Origin: Lunularia cruciata
Lineage: Eukaryota; Streptophyta; Marchantiopsida; Lunulariales; Lunulariaceae
Reading direction: 5' to 3'
Assembly (NCBI GenBank): GCA_948567375.1
Contig: OX419762.1
Span: 36,499,034 to 36,563,033 of the forward strand
DNA length: 64,000 nt
Shown here: positions 10,990 to 20,989 of the stretch, piece after piece
Layout: each line of letters starts with the position of its first letter
How positions within the stretch are numbered: the first letter of the stretch is position 1
Made by a program: the position numbers and the translations under genes
Notes under the pieces: model-generated
Told to the model about the DNA's origin: nothing
The model's input: only the letters and a program-made list of their open reading frames with translations
Databases searched by the model: none

Positions 10990-12110
10990 ATTTTGCTCCA
11001 CAAACCCCACCTGGGTGACTTATTAAGGTTGACCATTCTCGAGTGAACACTCAACAATGTGATGTCTAACTAGCAACAATAGAAACAACCACCATTTTGA
11101 CACACTTATTCTTTATCTATGGTGCCATGTGGTCTCCATTGAATTGCATCAATCTCCATTAGTGCTAGCTCCTCCAACCGTGTGTAGTGTATTGGTAGAT
11201 TTTGTGGAGTTCAAGGTCAAGACAAAGTTGTTGCAACCAAGAAATCAAAGCATTCTGCCAACCGCATGGTTTCCTCAAAGTGTTGTGGCTCTTGCAAAAT
11301 TACCACTAATTTGATTTGTGACTTCAAGCCCCTCACAAATCAATCCAAAGTTTCACCTTCTAGTATATCTGAAATTTGCATGATGGTGTTGTAGAATTGC
11401 ATGATATAACTTCTTACATAGCCAATCTACTTCAAATTTGCCAACCTATCTCAGGCAACTAGTGTGGCATTTATAGCTTGAAATCAACCAATCATTGCAC
11501 TCTTGAATTTTGCCCAAATCAATATTGGTGCAACAAATTGTTGTTCAACTTGCTCCACTCAAAATTGCCATCATAGCTTTGCTACTTTACCAATTGGCTG
11601 GAAGCCCAAAACATCTATTTCCATTCATCTTGAAGATTGGTAGCTTGAAAATAACATTTGCAATCAAATACAAAAATTCTCCACTGCACTTGGAAGATTC
11701 TTGCCTTCTAATACCTTATGTTTTGGAAATTAGATGTGGTCTTGTCCTTCTTGAACTAGTGCTATTTCTACATGATCTTGTTGTTGATAGTCTCATTCAT
11801 CAAACAATCGAGTAAGATGCTTGATTTGTTGTTGCATAGCAACGATAACCTTGAGCATGGCTACTTCTCTATCACACCACTCCCAACTTATCTAATTTAT
11901 TAAGATATTGATGCAACATGTCCACCATTTTCCATAGTTACAACCGGAAGTACCAAGGGTTCCTCAGACAAGGTGATTTCTTTTAGAAAATTCTACCCAA
12001 AGCATGAGGTGATGAATTGTATGAAATGATGCTTGGGTAATATCTATATACAAAATCCCCAATGGTTTAGCGGAAATGGATTTAGTGGTCCATAAATTCC
12101 ATCCATTCCA
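10990..12110 (-). pseudogene. Chromovirus gag remnant with broken zinc knuckle
   Basis: The minus strand here aligns in order with the gag of the 62113-62960 copy: a decayed zinc knuckle (GCFYCC… near 11085), the proline-rich stretch before it, and the capsid-like part above. Many stops and shifts. Gag would have formed the particle that packages element RNA. Confidence 0.6.
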
Positions 12111-12115
12111 TTCTT

Positions 12116-12128
12116 GCTCTAATACCAA
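12116..12128 (-). other. Primer-binding site (tRNA-iMet)
   Basis: The minus strand reads TTGGTATTAGAGC directly inside the 5' LTR, one base different from the plant tRNA-iMet complement TGGTATCAGAGC seen intact at 61844-61855. Confidence 0.8.
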
Positions 12129-12543
12129 TTTAAAAGACCAAGACCAAGGAGAGCAATAGGAGAATGAAGATCATATTGGGACACTTGAGTATGGAAAACT
12201 CCAAATGCCTAGCATGAACTTGGCTTTGGTATTTATAGAGAGCATACAAGGCTCTTTTGTAAGCTTCTCAAGAAGTTTTCTTGAGCTGCTCTCTTAGAGT
12301 GCAAGCCAAGTTAACCAAAAAGCTTCTTGAGAAGTTTCCTTCTAGAAAATGTCTACTTCGCATGCAAGCTAAGCTAGCTTGGGAAGCTTCCTCCTAGAAA
12401 TTACCACTTGGCATGTTACCCCATACTTGGGAGGGTACCAAGTAGCTTCTTAGATACTTCTAGAATATTCTAGTCTAATTTGGCCCAATTGCTATTTTGT
12501 TTGCCTTGGCTAACTTCATTAAAAAAAACTCCATATTGTTACA
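12129..12543 (-). repeat. 5' LTR of the minus-strand chromovirus
   Basis: Plus-strand TTTAAAAGACC (a G-to-T change from TGTAAAAGACC) to CCATATTGTTACA, 415 bp. It contains TATTTATA and the GAAGCTTC-type motif cluster shared by all four LTRs in the window. Confidence 0.8.
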
Positions 12544-12807
12544 ATGCAGACACATTCTATTCAATTTATCTTCTATAGTTATCCACCCTTTGCCATATTC
12601 ATTCTCTATGAAACCTTCTCACTTAGACTTGATCTTAAGCTCCCAAGTTTCTTTGTATTGTTCCATGTACCTCAACCATTTCTAGTAAAGACGGTCACTT
12701 GTCATAGAGTAGGAAATCCTTACCCCTTCCCAGATCAAATTTTTTTTTTAATTACAACTAACAGCTGTCAAATTTTTAATGAGCTTTTCGCAATTCCCAC
12801 CATGAAT

Positions 12808-13161
12808 CTATGCAAAATGTTCAAGGTCTTTCAAATAATCCAAGATTTGGCCATAATGGTGCATTGCCATGCAAAATCGTTCATCTTCTTTGGCTTTGAT
12901 GGGCACAGTAAAAGCCATCCTCAACAATTCTCTAGATTTCCTTAATGGTTGTTCAGGTTGCAAATCCAAACGTGAGTCTATAGGTCTTGGATTTGCATCC
13001 AAAAGTGAGCCTCTTGCATTGCATTGTAACAAGGTCCTTGATCTCCCATTGCTAAATTTTTGTTGCACTTTTGGAGTAAAATTCCTCAACCCCCAATCAA
13101 TTTCTTGGTTTTTGTAGGGCAACAAGGATTGTTTTTTATAACTTGCACTATCCTTTACCAC
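12808..13161 (-). CDS. Unrecognised ORF, 117 codons
   Basis: An open frame starting with MVKDSASYKKQSLLPYKNQE and ending …KAKEDERFCMAMHHYGQILD… I recognise no family. It lies just outside the 5' LTR of the chromovirus. Sequence on the same strand continues in broken frames to 12545 (…EDKLNRMCLH), as if the chromovirus had landed within an older element. Mixed charge and no low complexity make it look like former coding DNA rather than chance, but there is no second copy to compare. Confidence 0.25.
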   Translation of the reverse strand: MVKDSASYKKQSLLPYKNQEIDWGLRNFTPKVQQKFSNGRSRTLLQCNARGSLLDANPRPIDSRLDLQPEQPLRKSRELLRMAFTVPIKAKEDERFCMAMHHYGQILDYLKDLEHFA

Positions 13162-13774
13162 ACTAATCTATGGAAATGAACCACAACACCAATGCAAAAT
13201 GACTAAACCGCCCTTTAATTGATTGATAGAGGGAGCATTTGCACTAAGGATGGTGAATTTGAGTTTAGAATAGAATAGTCGAGAAGGGCATTTTGGATCC
13301 GCCAAAAATTTCATAAATCCCACTCCAAGACGTACTCATCCAACCACATTTCCATCCTCTCAAGAAACCACATCCCTTCTTCTGACAATAATTTATTTTA
13401 ATACGGCATTCTTAAACCTCCATAACCTATTGCTTGATTCTTAAATGAATGCAAACTTGGATGAAATACCTTGTAACTTAATTTACAAAGCATTCATTCA
13501 TTACCATCTCATCTTGCTACATAGTTCACTAAAACTAGTTAGAAAAGTTTGTTATTTATGCCATAGAATTCATCAAATCTATTTTTGAAACCTCCTAGTG
13601 TTATCGTATATATATCTACATGAGACAATAAGAATAGCAAGCAATTGATCACCTCTAACTATGACATTGAGTTGATACAAAGCATGTTGATGGATGAAGA
13701 TGCCATGTATTCAGGTGCTTACAACTTAATAGTACCAAAAGGTTCTTGACTTGATAGGGGTCTTGGAACCTAGG
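13162..13774. other. No recognised gene
   Basis: AT-rich, no frame of note on either strand, no repeat of other parts of the window recognised. Confidence 0.4.
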
Positions 13775-14400
13775 AAGAAGACAACTATGTAAAACCCATG
13801 AAGGATGGGAAGATCCATCAAGCGTAACAAGGGAGAGACAAAAGAGGAAAAATGGGTCTAGACCTCAATTTTACCTCTTTCCTACTCCACCTAAGATATC
13901 CAAGTTGTACTAGGTATAAGGTTTATAACCTACTGGAGCATCCAAAGAAGCAACACCTAGTGTGATTGCTCTCCTATGGATTGCACCAACCAATGCTCTC
14001 TATAGAGCAATGAACACACGATGTCTAAAGTATGTTATAAAATATGAGAGAGTGAATGGTACCCCTTGACATCTACTACGATAAGCACTCACACACTCCT
14101 TGACAAGTGTGTCTAATGTTATGTCCACCGCTCTATATAACTCCAAGGCTAGAGGAACAAAGAGATGACCTTGCTACATACCCCTATACTTGGAGATTTT
14201 GCGTGCTGCTGCTCCGCCCGTTGCACATCCAAGAGGATGAGTAATCACTTCTTCCAAAACTGCATCATGAGTAGGATCTGTGACCATGACATCTGCCACT
14301 GTCACTTGATCATCTCGGACAAAGTACAAGTCTACTCTAATACATGTCATGTGCAAAGCATGTCGTTTAAACCACCTGTTGTGTAAGTCATTGATCTAAA
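13775..14400 (-). mobile_element. 5'-truncated RLE-type LINE (3' end only)
   Basis: On the minus strand this is the last ~0.6 kb of the LINE seen at 16640-20572. The endonuclease end is at 14174-14356 (RVDLYFVRDDQVTVADVMVT…, then ITHPLGCA and ISKYRGM followed by a stop). The 3' UTR follows, and then the tail with AACTGGAGCATCC-type and GCTTGATGGATCTTCCCATCC blocks. Here the 3' UTR is uninterrupted, showing where the foreign 604 bp sits in the larger copy. Confidence 0.85.
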
Positions 14401-14408
14401 CGGTTGAA

Positions 14409-14665
14409 ATGCCCTGAGTATATTCAAGATCCAAATTGTTTACCAAGCATATTGCAATTTGCCAAGAGTTTATATTAGAACAAATTTCTAGCAAAATTAT
14501 ACATCTTCTAATTAGTCAAACCATCTTTAGTGACATGCCCTGAGTGAATTCAAGATCTGAATTGTTTACCAAGCAGATTGGGATTCGCCAAGAGTTCGCC
14601 AATTTGCCTAGAGTTGAATATTAGAACAAATTTTTAATAAAATTATAAGTCTTCTAATTAGTCAA
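14409..14665 (+). repeat. Tandem duplication of about 125 bp
   Basis: The units begin ATGCCCTGAGTATATTCAAG (14409) and ATGCCCTGAGTGAATTCAAG (14534). Both run through TTGTTTACCAAGCA and CTTCTAATTAGTCAA. The second unit has a short extra insertion (AGAGTTCGCCAATTTGCC). Confidence 0.8.
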
Positions 14666-14969
14666 GAACATGTGATAAATGTCTTTCCATATGCACACCG
14701 TGCTAATGGGAAGACCATTGACCCAAATGTCGAGCAAACCTGAAGAGCTCCTAATCAACCTCGACGAGCATGGGTGTCCTCAGACTTCCACTTACGGAAC
14801 AAGGAAATCTTCTGTACCTACTCGCAATATTGGAAACATTCAGACCAATCGCAGGCCCACACTGTCGTGTGATTTCCTTCCAATAAACTTGGCATGTTTT
14901 ACACATAAAATGCACCTCAGTACCATTAAGTGTTCCAGAATCCTGTCCAGATAGATAGATGTATTTCGA

Positions 14970-15033
14970 AAAAGGAGACCCCGTGGAAAACACGAAAGAT
15001 GGAAGACCCATCAAGCCGTACAAGGAAGAGACT
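14970..15033 (-). mobile_element. Tail fragment of the RLE-type LINE family
   Basis: The minus strand reads CTTGTACGGCTTGATGGGTC, TTCCATCTTTCGTGTTTTCC, then a T-run. Only about 60 bases are present. It interrupts otherwise unrelated sequence. Confidence 0.7.
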
Positions 15034-15035
15034 TG

Positions 15036-15296
15036 ATCTCTGTACTCCCATTGATCAAAATGTCCTGATTCGCTGTCCCCGACGAAGAACTGTACTTTGT
15101 TTCCTTTGAAGTACTCACTGTAGTACACAGACGTTTCAAGCCAGGTACCGGAGAACTTGAAACGTAAATCCTCCACGTGTATAGTTGGTGTTTGGCATAA
15201 AAATAGCTGCGAAAAGAACATGTCGTGAATGAAGATGAAATGGGGGGCGTTTGACATCGTGCGACGAAGTACCATGAAGGAACATGACGGAGGCAC
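15036..15296 (-). CDS. Unrecognised ORF fragment
   Basis: The minus strand is open from 15296 to the LINE tail at 15033 (…TIHVEDLRFKFSGTWLETSV…GNKVQFFVGDSE…) and by chance stays open through the tail to 14751. The composition (Trp, Tyr, Gly, Cys) is protein-like. I cannot assign a family. It may be a host exon or pseudogene hit by the tail insertion. Confidence 0.25.
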
Positions 15297-15299
15297 AAT

Positions 15300-16430
15300 T
15301 CAAAGTCGATAATCACTGCACTACCTAGAACTGTAATGCGGATTAGTAATGCAGTCTACCTAAATCATACCCAGTTTATACAAAAGGATGGAATCCCTCT
15401 CGCACATGACTGCAAATTGGATAGATTAAAGGTGCAAAGAGCACTCATGAGTAAACCAGTTAATACAACTCCCATCCCATACCGTACCATTAATGTCAAG
15501 TCCACTATGGCTCCAGGTTCTAGTCACTGCGCTTGACATTTACTCCCCATACCCAGCCACCAATTTAATCAAAATGCAAAACTTTTCTGAGTGAGAGCAC
15601 GTGATCCATTGACATGGTGACAATTTTCCAGCAATTTTCCACATCGGTACGCAACTTGCATCTGCGACGAAAGCATCCAAAGGTAATGTGGACTTCGCGT
15701 TCCATTTGTGGCTTACAGAATGGATAGATAGAGTACTTCACGATATCAGCGGCGTCCGATTACATATTATCAACATTATTAAGGTTTAATTCCCTTATAG
15801 ATTTTATGTTTTATCCTCGTTTGATGGGGTCTTCCCACCATCTTGTTATCCTCCGTGGTCGCCTTTTCTTCTTGGAACTCTATTGTTCTAAACCCTATTG
15901 ATTCATACTGGAACGTTCTTTTTACTTCTGTGGATTATGAACATTTTAAAAAAATTTAAATGTTTAAATTATTTTACAAAACATTTTTTCTGTTTTCTTG
16001 GTGCGCTCAATCTGTCACCTGTGTAATCCCACTATCCCAGCAGACAAGGAAGTTAGTGTTTTTAGGGTTTACGTGACTTTTGTATGACCAGGGGTGCTTA
16101 TTTAACAAGTCTATTGTTCATTGTTTGTCAAATATGAATGTTACCCATAGAATTCAAAATATTACATTCTTCGTGCAATAAAAAAGAACATTTTATAAAA
16201 ACTCATGGTATTTTAAAATGCATTTTAAAACAAGAAACAAACAAATGTTTCAATATTGATTCATAAAGGTCAGGAGTCCGGGAGAGATGTGAGAGGAAAG
16301 ATATACATTTCTTGAGTGCTTTTTTGCCTATAGTACTTGAGTGAATAGTTGATTCTATTCTTTTTTCAATTTCTGTTCTATTGGTACCTAGATTGAAGAC
16401 CATGGAAAATCAAATAGAAATTTATGGGTA
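15300..16430. other. No recognised gene
   Basis: Apart from the LINE tail at 15802-15872, I see only short frames. From 15950 onwards the sequence is AT-rich. Confidence 0.4.
15802..15872 (+). mobile_element. Tail fragment of the RLE-type LINE family
   Basis: Reads TTTTATCCTCGTTTGATGGG, GTCTTCCCACCATCTTGTTA, TCCTCCGTGGTCGCC and a T-rich end, the last ~70 bases of the family. Confidence 0.7.
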
Positions 16431-16658
16431 TTTTAATGTTTTTTAGGGTTTAGAATGATCATTACACATTGAGAATGATGGGTCTAGAATTTTCATTTCT
16501 AACCTATTTGTTTTCATGATTGAGTTCCATGGGAATTTAGCTTAAAAATTTTTTTAGATGGAAATTAAAATTTTATGAGAGTTTATAGTTTTTAGGGTTT
16601 GGAGACATTGTATTTTCTCATATGAGTTGGGATGTAAGGGGTTGTGGTTTTGTAGGTA

Positions 16659-16880
16659 TTGGGAGATGGAGCATCATGTATTAATATTGTTATTCTTATG
16701 CTAGCCATGGCTACACCTCCCCATGCAAGGTTGCCTAGAGCGGCACAGGATACACCATGCCCAGTGTGTCATCGACGCTTTACCTCACAAGAGGTAAAGA
16801 CCCATGTGGGAAGGATGTACAAGAATTATGATTGGATCATCATCATACTCGAGATAATGCATGTTTCCTCTATCCCTTGA
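16659..16880 (+). pseudogene. LINE N-terminal zinc-finger segment
   Basis: Contains CPVCHRRFTSQEVKTHVGRM, a C-x2-C-x11-H finger. The expected fourth ligand is Tyr (codon TAC). In the homologous place of the second copy (about 48765-48767) the codon is CAT, that is His, giving H-x4-H. Copy 1 therefore lost the ligand by a C-to-T change. Such fingers bind target DNA in R2-like elements. A stop at 16878 ends the frame. Confidence 0.65.
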
Positions 16881-17475
16881 TTGACCGTTCCAAGGATACA
16901 GATTGAGTCGTGTGAGTGGTTAGCTTCTCATACGGATTTCATTTTGGAGTTATGTGAGACTAGTTTTCCGTGTCCATGTCTATTCCATAGGCTACCTTGT
17001 ACACTCCATGATGAGGCTAGATAGACTTTTCACCTACCACTTGATTATTTTGCACGTGATCTCTTGGACAAGTTAGCATGGTTCTTATTCCTCCTACTCC
17101 CTCGATGGTGTCTTCATTATGTTAGAAGAGGATGTGCGGGGCATAGAGAGATGGCTGCTAGATTTTTTGATTCCGAGCAAAGGATTGGGCCCCACTACAA
17201 AAGGAATTTGTAGACTGCACATTTAGGAGACAGGTCTTGTCACATGGTACCACAAAGTCCACTCAATTATGATGGTGTAGGACATTGGGTTAAGGGGGAG
17301 AGTTTAGTAGAGCAACACAAGCACTACACTCTATGTGTATAGTTAGTCCTACTGATGAGACTATATCTTCCCTATGCTCACTACATCCTATGGCAAAAGA
17401 AGGATTACCACAAGATGTCTTAGATTATCAGTATGTGTAGCCTTTATATCTTGATAGGTCACTTTTTGGACAAAC

Positions 17476-18470
17476 ATGTGCACTACCTCCCGCCTTTCAT
17501 CAAGAGGCTTGCCAAGGATGGTATATGAGCATCTTAGAGATTACTTTCAGGTGGATGATCCTTTTAGTGGTTTTACCAAGTTGTTTCAAGTGGTTGCAGT
17601 AGTAGCAAGAAGAAACATTCCTATGTTTGTAAGTCAAGTGTTAGGTGTTGGTCTTCTTACAATGGAGAAAGACACAAGGGGCATTAGACCGATTGTTATT
17701 GGAGAGATCTTTTTGCATTTAGTCAGCCACACAATTGTCCTTGAGAATCATTCTCACATTTGATAACACCTTAGTCCACATCAGTTTGGAGTAACTACAC
17801 CTAGAGGATGTGAGACTTTATCTCTAGGTATTAGGGCGCTCTTAAATACCCATCCAGAGTGGGTCATCCTATAGGTGGATGTTGAGAACAGTTTTAATAG
17901 CATCTCATTAGTATCTATCTTTAGAGAGCTTAGGGAGGCTAGTCAATCCTTGGCAAGTCTTATTCCTTTTGTGTAGTCTTTTTATGGCTCTCTTGCTTCC
18001 CTTTACTACCCGCATGGTAGTTCACAACATGGAGTCATCATCTTACAGTCAGCTATTGGTACACATCAAGGAGATCCTTTAGGGAGACCCTCATTTTCCA
18101 TGGCTCACTTTAGAGCTCTCTTATCTACTACTTTGGCCATGCCAAGTTGTGTATCTCCTTCCTTAGTAGATGATACACACATTGTGGGTCTTGTAGATCA
18201 GATTAGGCAGGTCTTTGACCACTTGACTACTAAGCTACATCTATTAGGCTTGAGAGTCAATGTGTCAAAGTGTAAGGCATGGTCCCCTTTAAATTCCTCT
18301 CCTCACCTTGAGCTCCTAGAGGGGTGTATCACATCTACATATGGACAATGTGTTCTTGGAGTGCAGGTAGGATTGGAGGATTTTGTCATACATTGTTTAG
18401 ATGTTGCACTTGTAGAGAATGTTCTCCATGTAGATGACCTTATGTTACTAGGAGATCCATAGGTGGCATT
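17476..18470 (+). pseudogene. LINE reverse transcriptase domain
   Basis: Blocks in order: GIRPIVIGEIFLHLVSH (about 17680-17730); PHQFGVTTPRGCETLSLGIR (about 17775-17835); VDVENSFNSISLVSIFRELR (about 17875-17935, the first catalytic Asp of the palm); GTHQGDPLGRP (about 18058-18090); and SLVDDTHIVG (about 18158-18190, the xxDD catalytic pair, intact). The thumb region follows (…VNVSKCKAWSP…). Stops at 17762 and 17872 and a shift near 17480 break it. It would reverse-transcribe the element's own RNA at the nicked target. Confidence 0.8.
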
Positions 18471-19075
18471 TGGTATACTCTCCTCTAGTATGGCTTATTG
18501 ACTGACTTAGCTCTTCCACACAATCCCCACACGTATGAGAGCCTTTGATAGGAGGATTATGGGAGTCTTTGGTGATATTATTAGACTAGGGACATTTGAG
18601 TGTGTGAGAGGTGATTTGGCACATAGTCCAACACCTTTACCAATCTAGTGTGGAAGGGTTGGCTTGCTATCTATGGAGGAGAGAACACCTATATTTTTAG
18701 GTAGTTGGGCTCTCTTGGCAACCCTTCTTTCTCTTGTTTTGTGGTTGTTGATAGGTCAATTTTGAAGACTTATGTGATAGAGGTGGATGAGGGATCCTTT
18801 TCCCTCCAGATGTTATTGCAGCAAACAAGAGATAGTTTATCTCCATGGGCACACAAGGACCTTCCATCTTTTGCTTCACTATTTTCAGATTGGACTAGAG
18901 GTTTATAGTCTTCCTTGATAGAGTGACAGTGTCAACATACATTGCATTCTAATAATTGACTCATCCATTCTTCAGGCTACTAGCGCACATCTTTGCTCTT
19001 GTTACAACAAGGGTGCAAGCTTTTGGATCAAAGCTCAGCCGTGCCTTCTGACTTGGACCAGCTACTTTCTCTATA
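18471..19075 (+). pseudogene. LINE region between RT and endonuclease
   Basis: Broken frames continue with PTRMRAFDRRIMGVFGDI and a segment VGLLSMEERTPIFLGSWALL, then further pieces to 19070 (…TRVQAFGSKLSRAF…). No separate domain recognised. This is the linker found between thumb and endonuclease in RLE-type LINEs. Confidence 0.6.
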
Positions 19076-19489
19076 GTGATGAGGTTTTGCCTAGGTCTGG
19101 TCCACCCATTTGTATCTTCATTACTCACTTGTGAGTGTGGTTTGACACTAGATGCATCAATGGTCCATATGACACGGTGTCCTTTTGGAGGATTGAGGAT
19201 AACTACCCATGATACTCTTAAGGACATAGTGTTTGCTATGGAACAAGAGAGTGGATACTTGGCTTGGCGTGTCATCTACAAAGCATACAAATGCTTGTAT
19301 GTATTGCAGATGACACGTGTTAGGGCAGACTTATACTTGGTCCGAGATGATCAGGTGATATTAATGGATGTTGTGGTTACGGATCCCATGCTTGATACAG
19401 TTTTGGAGGGACTGATTACCCATCCCCTTGGATGGGCAGCAAGTGTAGCAATAGCTTGCAAGGTCTCCAACTATTGGGGTATGCAATGA
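19076..19489 (+). pseudogene. LINE C-terminal zinc knuckle and restriction-like endonuclease
   Basis: An uninterrupted 137-codon stretch. It has a CxC…HxxxC knuckle (CECGLTLDASMVHMTRC), then LRITTHDTLKDIVFAM, the catalytic-looking RADLYLVRDDQVILMDVVVT and a conserved end THPLGWA…KVSNYWGMQ before the stop. The order knuckle, then (R/K)-x-D-(L/I), then D-x-x-V-T matches the PD-(D/E)xK-like endonuclease of R2/CRE/NeSL elements, with Ala for the usual Pro before Asp. The copy at 14174-14356 has Val at that place. Confidence 0.7.
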
Positions 19490-19603
19490 GGTCACCTCTT
19501 TGTTCCTTTAGCCTTTGGAGTTATATGGAGCGATAGATATGGTGTTTGACACATTTGTTAAGGAGTGCACGAGAGCCTATCATGTTAGGCACCAGGAGGT
19601 ACC

Positions 19604-20207
19604 TGTAATCTTCCGAGGATAAGAGACCTAAAGAGTAACACATAAGGAGGGACACACAATTTCACACTCAACCTTCGATGCTCCAAAGGAGCACCTTGAC
19701 TTTCTTATATAGCAAGTGTAACTCTCCCAAAGGAAGCTCCATCCTCGGATCAGATGCATGGATTGGTGACCTATCAGCATGCTCTACCCTTAGATTAGTT
19801 ACATACATGGGTGACATGTTAGTTATTATCCTATCTAGTTGGTCAAAACCATCTTTGATTGAAGGGAATCTTTAGGAATCTTCTTGTAAGAATCTCCAAA
19901 TTGCATGGGTGAGGTACCATTGGAAACCTCTCAATGATACAAAATCCTAGGGGGAGAGATGGTTAGCTTGTCCTTTTTTTGGGAGGTGGGGGGAAGCTGC
20001 ATAGTTTTTAGGCCTAATTCATCTGTTTAGGTCTCAAAAATTGACTATGAAGTTTTCAGGCTATTATTGGCTCTTGCACTATTAGTAGAAGTACTCTCTT
20101 GGTGATACCTCTATCTGATCTACCTAGCCCATCATACCTTACATCCTTCTAGATGTTACCAAGTCAATTTTCAACTCTAGATAATAGATCTAACTATTGG
20201 TATTATA
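19604..20207 (+). mobile_element. 604-bp solo-LTR-like insertion in the LINE 3' UTR
   Basis: Begins TGTAATCTTCC, ends GGTATTATA, and is flanked by GTACC at 19599-19603 and 20208-20212. The uninterrupted LINE at 13775-14400 has a single GTACC at the corresponding point, so this is a clean insertion with a 5-bp target duplication. Relatives are at 21588-22045 (+) and 46625-47339 (-). It has no coding capacity. TG start, 5-bp duplication and length suggest a solo LTR. The ends are also loosely inverted (TGTAATA…TATTATA), so a MITE-like element is the alternative. Confidence 0.75.
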
Positions 20208-20401
20208 GTACCACTCTCACTCTCATACTTTGTAGCATAATTTAGACCATGTGTGTCCATTGCTCTACATAGGGTAGTGGTTGCTGCAGCTAGGAGAGCA
20301 ATCACACTAGGTGATGCTTCTTCGGATGCTCTAGTTGTTTATTGACCATACTACTTGCATAGCTTGGATATCTTAGGTGCATTAGGGCAAATTTCTCATA
20401 T

Positions 20402-20490
20402 CTATTAGGGCTTAGCCACATTTTACCTATTAGGGCTTAGCCCTATTTACCTTTTTGATTCTATTGGGGCTTAGCCCCATTTTACATTTT
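20402..20490 (+). repeat. Triple GGGCTTAGCCC hairpin repeat in the LINE tail
   Basis: Three consecutive units of about 26-30 bp: TATTAGGGCTTAGCCACATT, TATTAGGGCTTAGCCCTATT and TATTGGGGCTTAGCCCCATT, each followed by TTACC or TTACA. Each core can fold as GGGGC-TTA-GCCCC. Other tails carry one or two units. Confidence 0.85.
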
Positions 20491-20989
20491 CTATCTCTCC
20501 CTTGTATGGCTTGATGGGATCTTTCCATCCTCCGTGTTTTCTATGTAGTCGCCCTTTTCATTTTCTTACATACTAAATCCTTGCTTATGGACCTAATAGA
20601 GATGAGAGTGAAACTTGGTTAGGAGCCAATGTATGGTATTGTTTGGTAGTACAACTTTACTATCAGTTTTCCAAATCTTTGAATTCCAAAGTGCAATGTG
20701 AACAAGAATTTAGTGAAGTAGTGTGGCTAAGCACCATGTTACCTCATGCGTTTTATCCTTGTGCAGTTTTCTCTCCTTCTTGTTAAAGTTCTTTTTTGAC
20801 TGAAATTGGACATAATGAATCATGCAATTCAGCTTGGAGTTTAACCTATACACCAATTACCTTCATTATAATGATAGCTTGATCAAGACAATTTTGATTT
20901 ATATGGAAAATATGACAAATAATGATGGAGTGTCATTATTCATTAATAGTATTTGCATTATAATAGGAGTCACTATAGAGTGGTGAAAT

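Larger units (their letters stand above)
6460..12543 (-). mobile_element. Ty3/gypsy chromovirus, full-length but dead
   Basis: A 6.1-kb element on the minus strand. The 5' LTR is at 12129-12543, the tRNA-iMet primer-binding site at 12116-12128, then gag, protease, RT, RNase H/integrase and chromodomain remnants, and the 3' LTR at 6460-6948. The family is the same as the element at 61435-64000; gag-protease-linker proteins align almost residue for residue. It is inactive: the protease active site is deleted, RT has a catalytic Asp-to-Glu change and stops, and a 423-bp solo LTR is inserted in pol. The LTRs differ in length (489 versus 415 bp) and the flanks (ATGTG and ATGCA) are not an exact 5-bp duplication, so the insertion is old or the ends have recombined. 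Confidence 0.85.
16640..20572 (+). mobile_element. RLE-type non-LTR retrotransposon (LINE), most complete copy
   Basis: The element is about 3.9 kb including a 604-bp foreign insertion. Its order is N-terminal C2H2-type zinc finger, reverse transcriptase, C-terminal zinc knuckle plus restriction-like endonuclease, 3' UTR, and a tail with a triple GGGCTTAGCCC hairpin repeat. This is the layout of the R2/NeSL-like LINE groups, which nick their target with the C-terminal nuclease and prime reverse transcription there. The L1-type LINEs usual in plants carry an N-terminal AP endonuclease instead. The reading frame is broken by stops, several of them CAG-to-TAG type (for example at 17872). The 5' boundary is uncertain; I set it by the first recognisable coding part. 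Related copies: 13775-14400 (-), 48700-50940 (+) and many tails. Confidence 0.8.

Noticed and set aside
6460-12543. A CRISPR-like or satellite array from the repeated AAGCTTC motifs
   Set aside because: The motifs are irregularly spaced palindromic pieces confined to LTRs. No regular spacer structure, and this is a eukaryotic genome.
14751-15296. A 181-codon minus-strand gene
   Set aside because: The frame crosses a LINE tail (14970-15033) and its length depends on that insertion. Only the part above 15036 was kept, with low confidence.
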